Below are positions 5,467 through 6,351 of a DNA stretch of 6,351 bases, piece by piece (positions within the stretch are counted from its first letter, which is position 1; each line of letters starts with the position of its first letter). A program made the position numbers and the translations under genes. Source of the stretch: JBLIDK01 sp047632595 (lineage in GTDB: Bacteria; Bacteroidota; Bacteroidia; Sphingobacteriales; Sphingobacteriaceae); assembly GCA_047632595.1 (NCBI GenBank), contig JBLIDK010000080.1:1-6351 (forward strand), given 5' to 3'. The notes below the pieces were generated by a model, which saw nothing but the letters and a program-made list of their open reading frames with translations, did not search any database and was not told the origin of the DNA.

Positions 5467-6351
5467 TTACGTGCGACTAAATTTCATTTTAACTGTTGAT
5501 AATATCAGCAAACCTATTAAAAAGAATGCACCAAATAGCAAAATACTGTTACGCATTGTACCAGTAATTTCTTCTATAAAGCCAAATGAGAAAGTTCCAA
5601 TAACAATACTCACCTTTTCAGTTACGTCATAAAAGCTAAAAAATGAGGCCGTGTCTTTTGTTTTGGGCATAAGTTTAGAGTAAGTACTTCTAGACATAGA
5701 TTGCACTCCACCCATCACAAAACCAACAACAACCGCTAAGACGTAAAAATGCATGGCAGTGTAAACAAAATAAGCGCCAATGGTAATTCCTACCCAAATT
5801 ATTAATGAGGTAGATAATGAAAACTTGTTGCCTTTGTTTTTACTTAACCATGAAAAGAAATAAGCTCCTGCAACTGCGATTAGTTGGATGATTAAAATAG
5901 TAGTTATTAATTGTCCGCTTTCTAAATTCAACTCTTTAGTTCCAAAAATGGAAGCGATATTCATAATGGTTTGAACACTCAAACTCCAAAAGAAAAAACC
6001 AATTAAGTAGCGTTTTAAGTTAGGAATCGCTTTTACTTGTTTCCAGACCTTATTCAGCTCTTTGTAGCCATTAAAGAGGACTTTTTTGGTAAATTTTTTC
6101 TTTTCTATAGGATCTGGAAGTCTGTTTAAAGTTATTTGAGAAAAACCAGACCACCAAAGTCCGACCATTACAAAGCTAATTCTAGCTGGTAAAGAACCAT
6201 CCGTGATACCAAATATTTCGGGTTTTAGAACAAGAATTAGAGAAGCAATTAATAGTAAAACACTTCCTATATAACCCTTTGAGAATCCTTTGGCACTTAA
6301 TTTATCATGCTCGTTGGGGTGAGCAATTTCAGGGAGATAGGAGTTATAAAA
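5467..6351 (-). CDS. UMF1 (Atg22-like) MFS transporter, N-terminus outside window
   Basis: The frame stays open to the window edge, so this is the C-terminal 294 residues or so of a longer integral membrane protein; about 130-150 N-terminal residues are probably missing. The visible part begins FYNSYLPEIAHPNEHDKLSA and GFSKGYIGSVLLL, the cytoplasmic loop and helix typical of the UMF1/Atg22 branch of the major facilitator superfamily. Further on are GGVQSMSRSTYSKLMP and ASFFSFYDVTEK, also hallmarks of UMF1. About eight hydrophobic helices are visible, with a basic loop near visible residues 80-105. Yeast Atg22 exports amino acids from the vacuole; bacterial substrates are largely unknown. The stop lies 2 nt before the LutA-like gene, which implies co-transcription. 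An internal ATG at 6166-6168 is not the true start because the conserved motifs lie upstream of it. Confidence 0.92.
   Translation of the reverse strand, partial: FYNSYLPEIAHPNEHDKLSAKGFSKGYIGSVLLLIASLILVLKPEIFGITDGSLPARISFVMVGLWWSGFSQITLNRLPDPIEKKKFTKKVLFNGYKELNKVWKQVKAIPNLKRYLIGFFFWSLSVQTIMNIASIFGTKELNLESGQLITTILIIQLIAVAGAYFFSWLSKNKGNKFSLSTSLIIWVGITIGAYFVYTAMHFYVLAVVVGFVMGGVQSMSRSTYSKLMPKTKDTASFFSFYDVTEKVSIVIGTFSFGFIEEITGTMRNSILLFGAFFLIGLLILSTVKMKFSRT

Noticed and set aside
5467..6168. A complete transporter gene starting at the ATG at 6166-6168
   Set aside because: The frame continues open to 6351 and the upstream residues carry the UMF1 motif YNSYLPEIA, so this ATG is internal.
1..6351. 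CRISPR array, insertion sequence or phage remnant
   Set aside because: I see no regularly spaced direct repeats, no transposase or integrase reading frame, and no target-site duplication.

Overview
The window looks like a piece of a Bacteroidota chromosome, most probably Flavobacteriia or a close relative. Four things point that way: low GC, a TACCTTTG promoter box of the Bacteroidota type, almost no Shine-Dalgarno sequences ahead of genes, and proteins (IF3, ThrRS, a TPR lipoprotein, a LutA-like protein) that read like Bacteroidota members. This rests on pattern recognition, not a database search. All recognisable genes are on the minus strand, so transcription runs from high to low coordinates.

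Layout in transcription order. Positions 6351-4751 hold a two-gene cassette: the 3' part of a UMF1 (Atg22-like) major facilitator transporter, then, 2 nt later, a LutA-like CCG-domain iron-sulfur protein. A short spacer (4659-4750) carries a good Bacteroidota promoter. Positions 4658-478 are a compact five-gene unit: TPR lipoprotein, thrS (4-nt ATGA overlap), infC (21-nt gap), rpmI (33-nt gap) and rplT (66-nt gap). It ends in a strong hairpin terminator at 426-456. Positions 1-423 hold no recognisable gene but several inverted repeats and what looks like a dispersed intergenic element.

The main unit is a translation operon: threonyl-tRNA synthetase, initiation factor IF3 and ribosomal proteins bL35 and bL20. 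The thrS-infC-rpmI-rplT order is widely conserved in bacteria. The local addition is the TPR lipoprotein at the head, which appears translationally coupled to thrS.

The most notable signal is at infC. No ATG or GTG lies in frame between the upstream stop and the conserved IF3 domain, so it must start at a non-AUG codon, by far most likely TTG. It is also the only gene here with a full Shine-Dalgarno sequence, AAGGAGG, which overlaps the thrS stop codon. A rare start codon fits the known IF3 autoregulation. I found no CRISPR array, insertion sequence, clear tRNA or rRNA gene, or clearly undescribed system; this is mainly a conserved housekeeping region.
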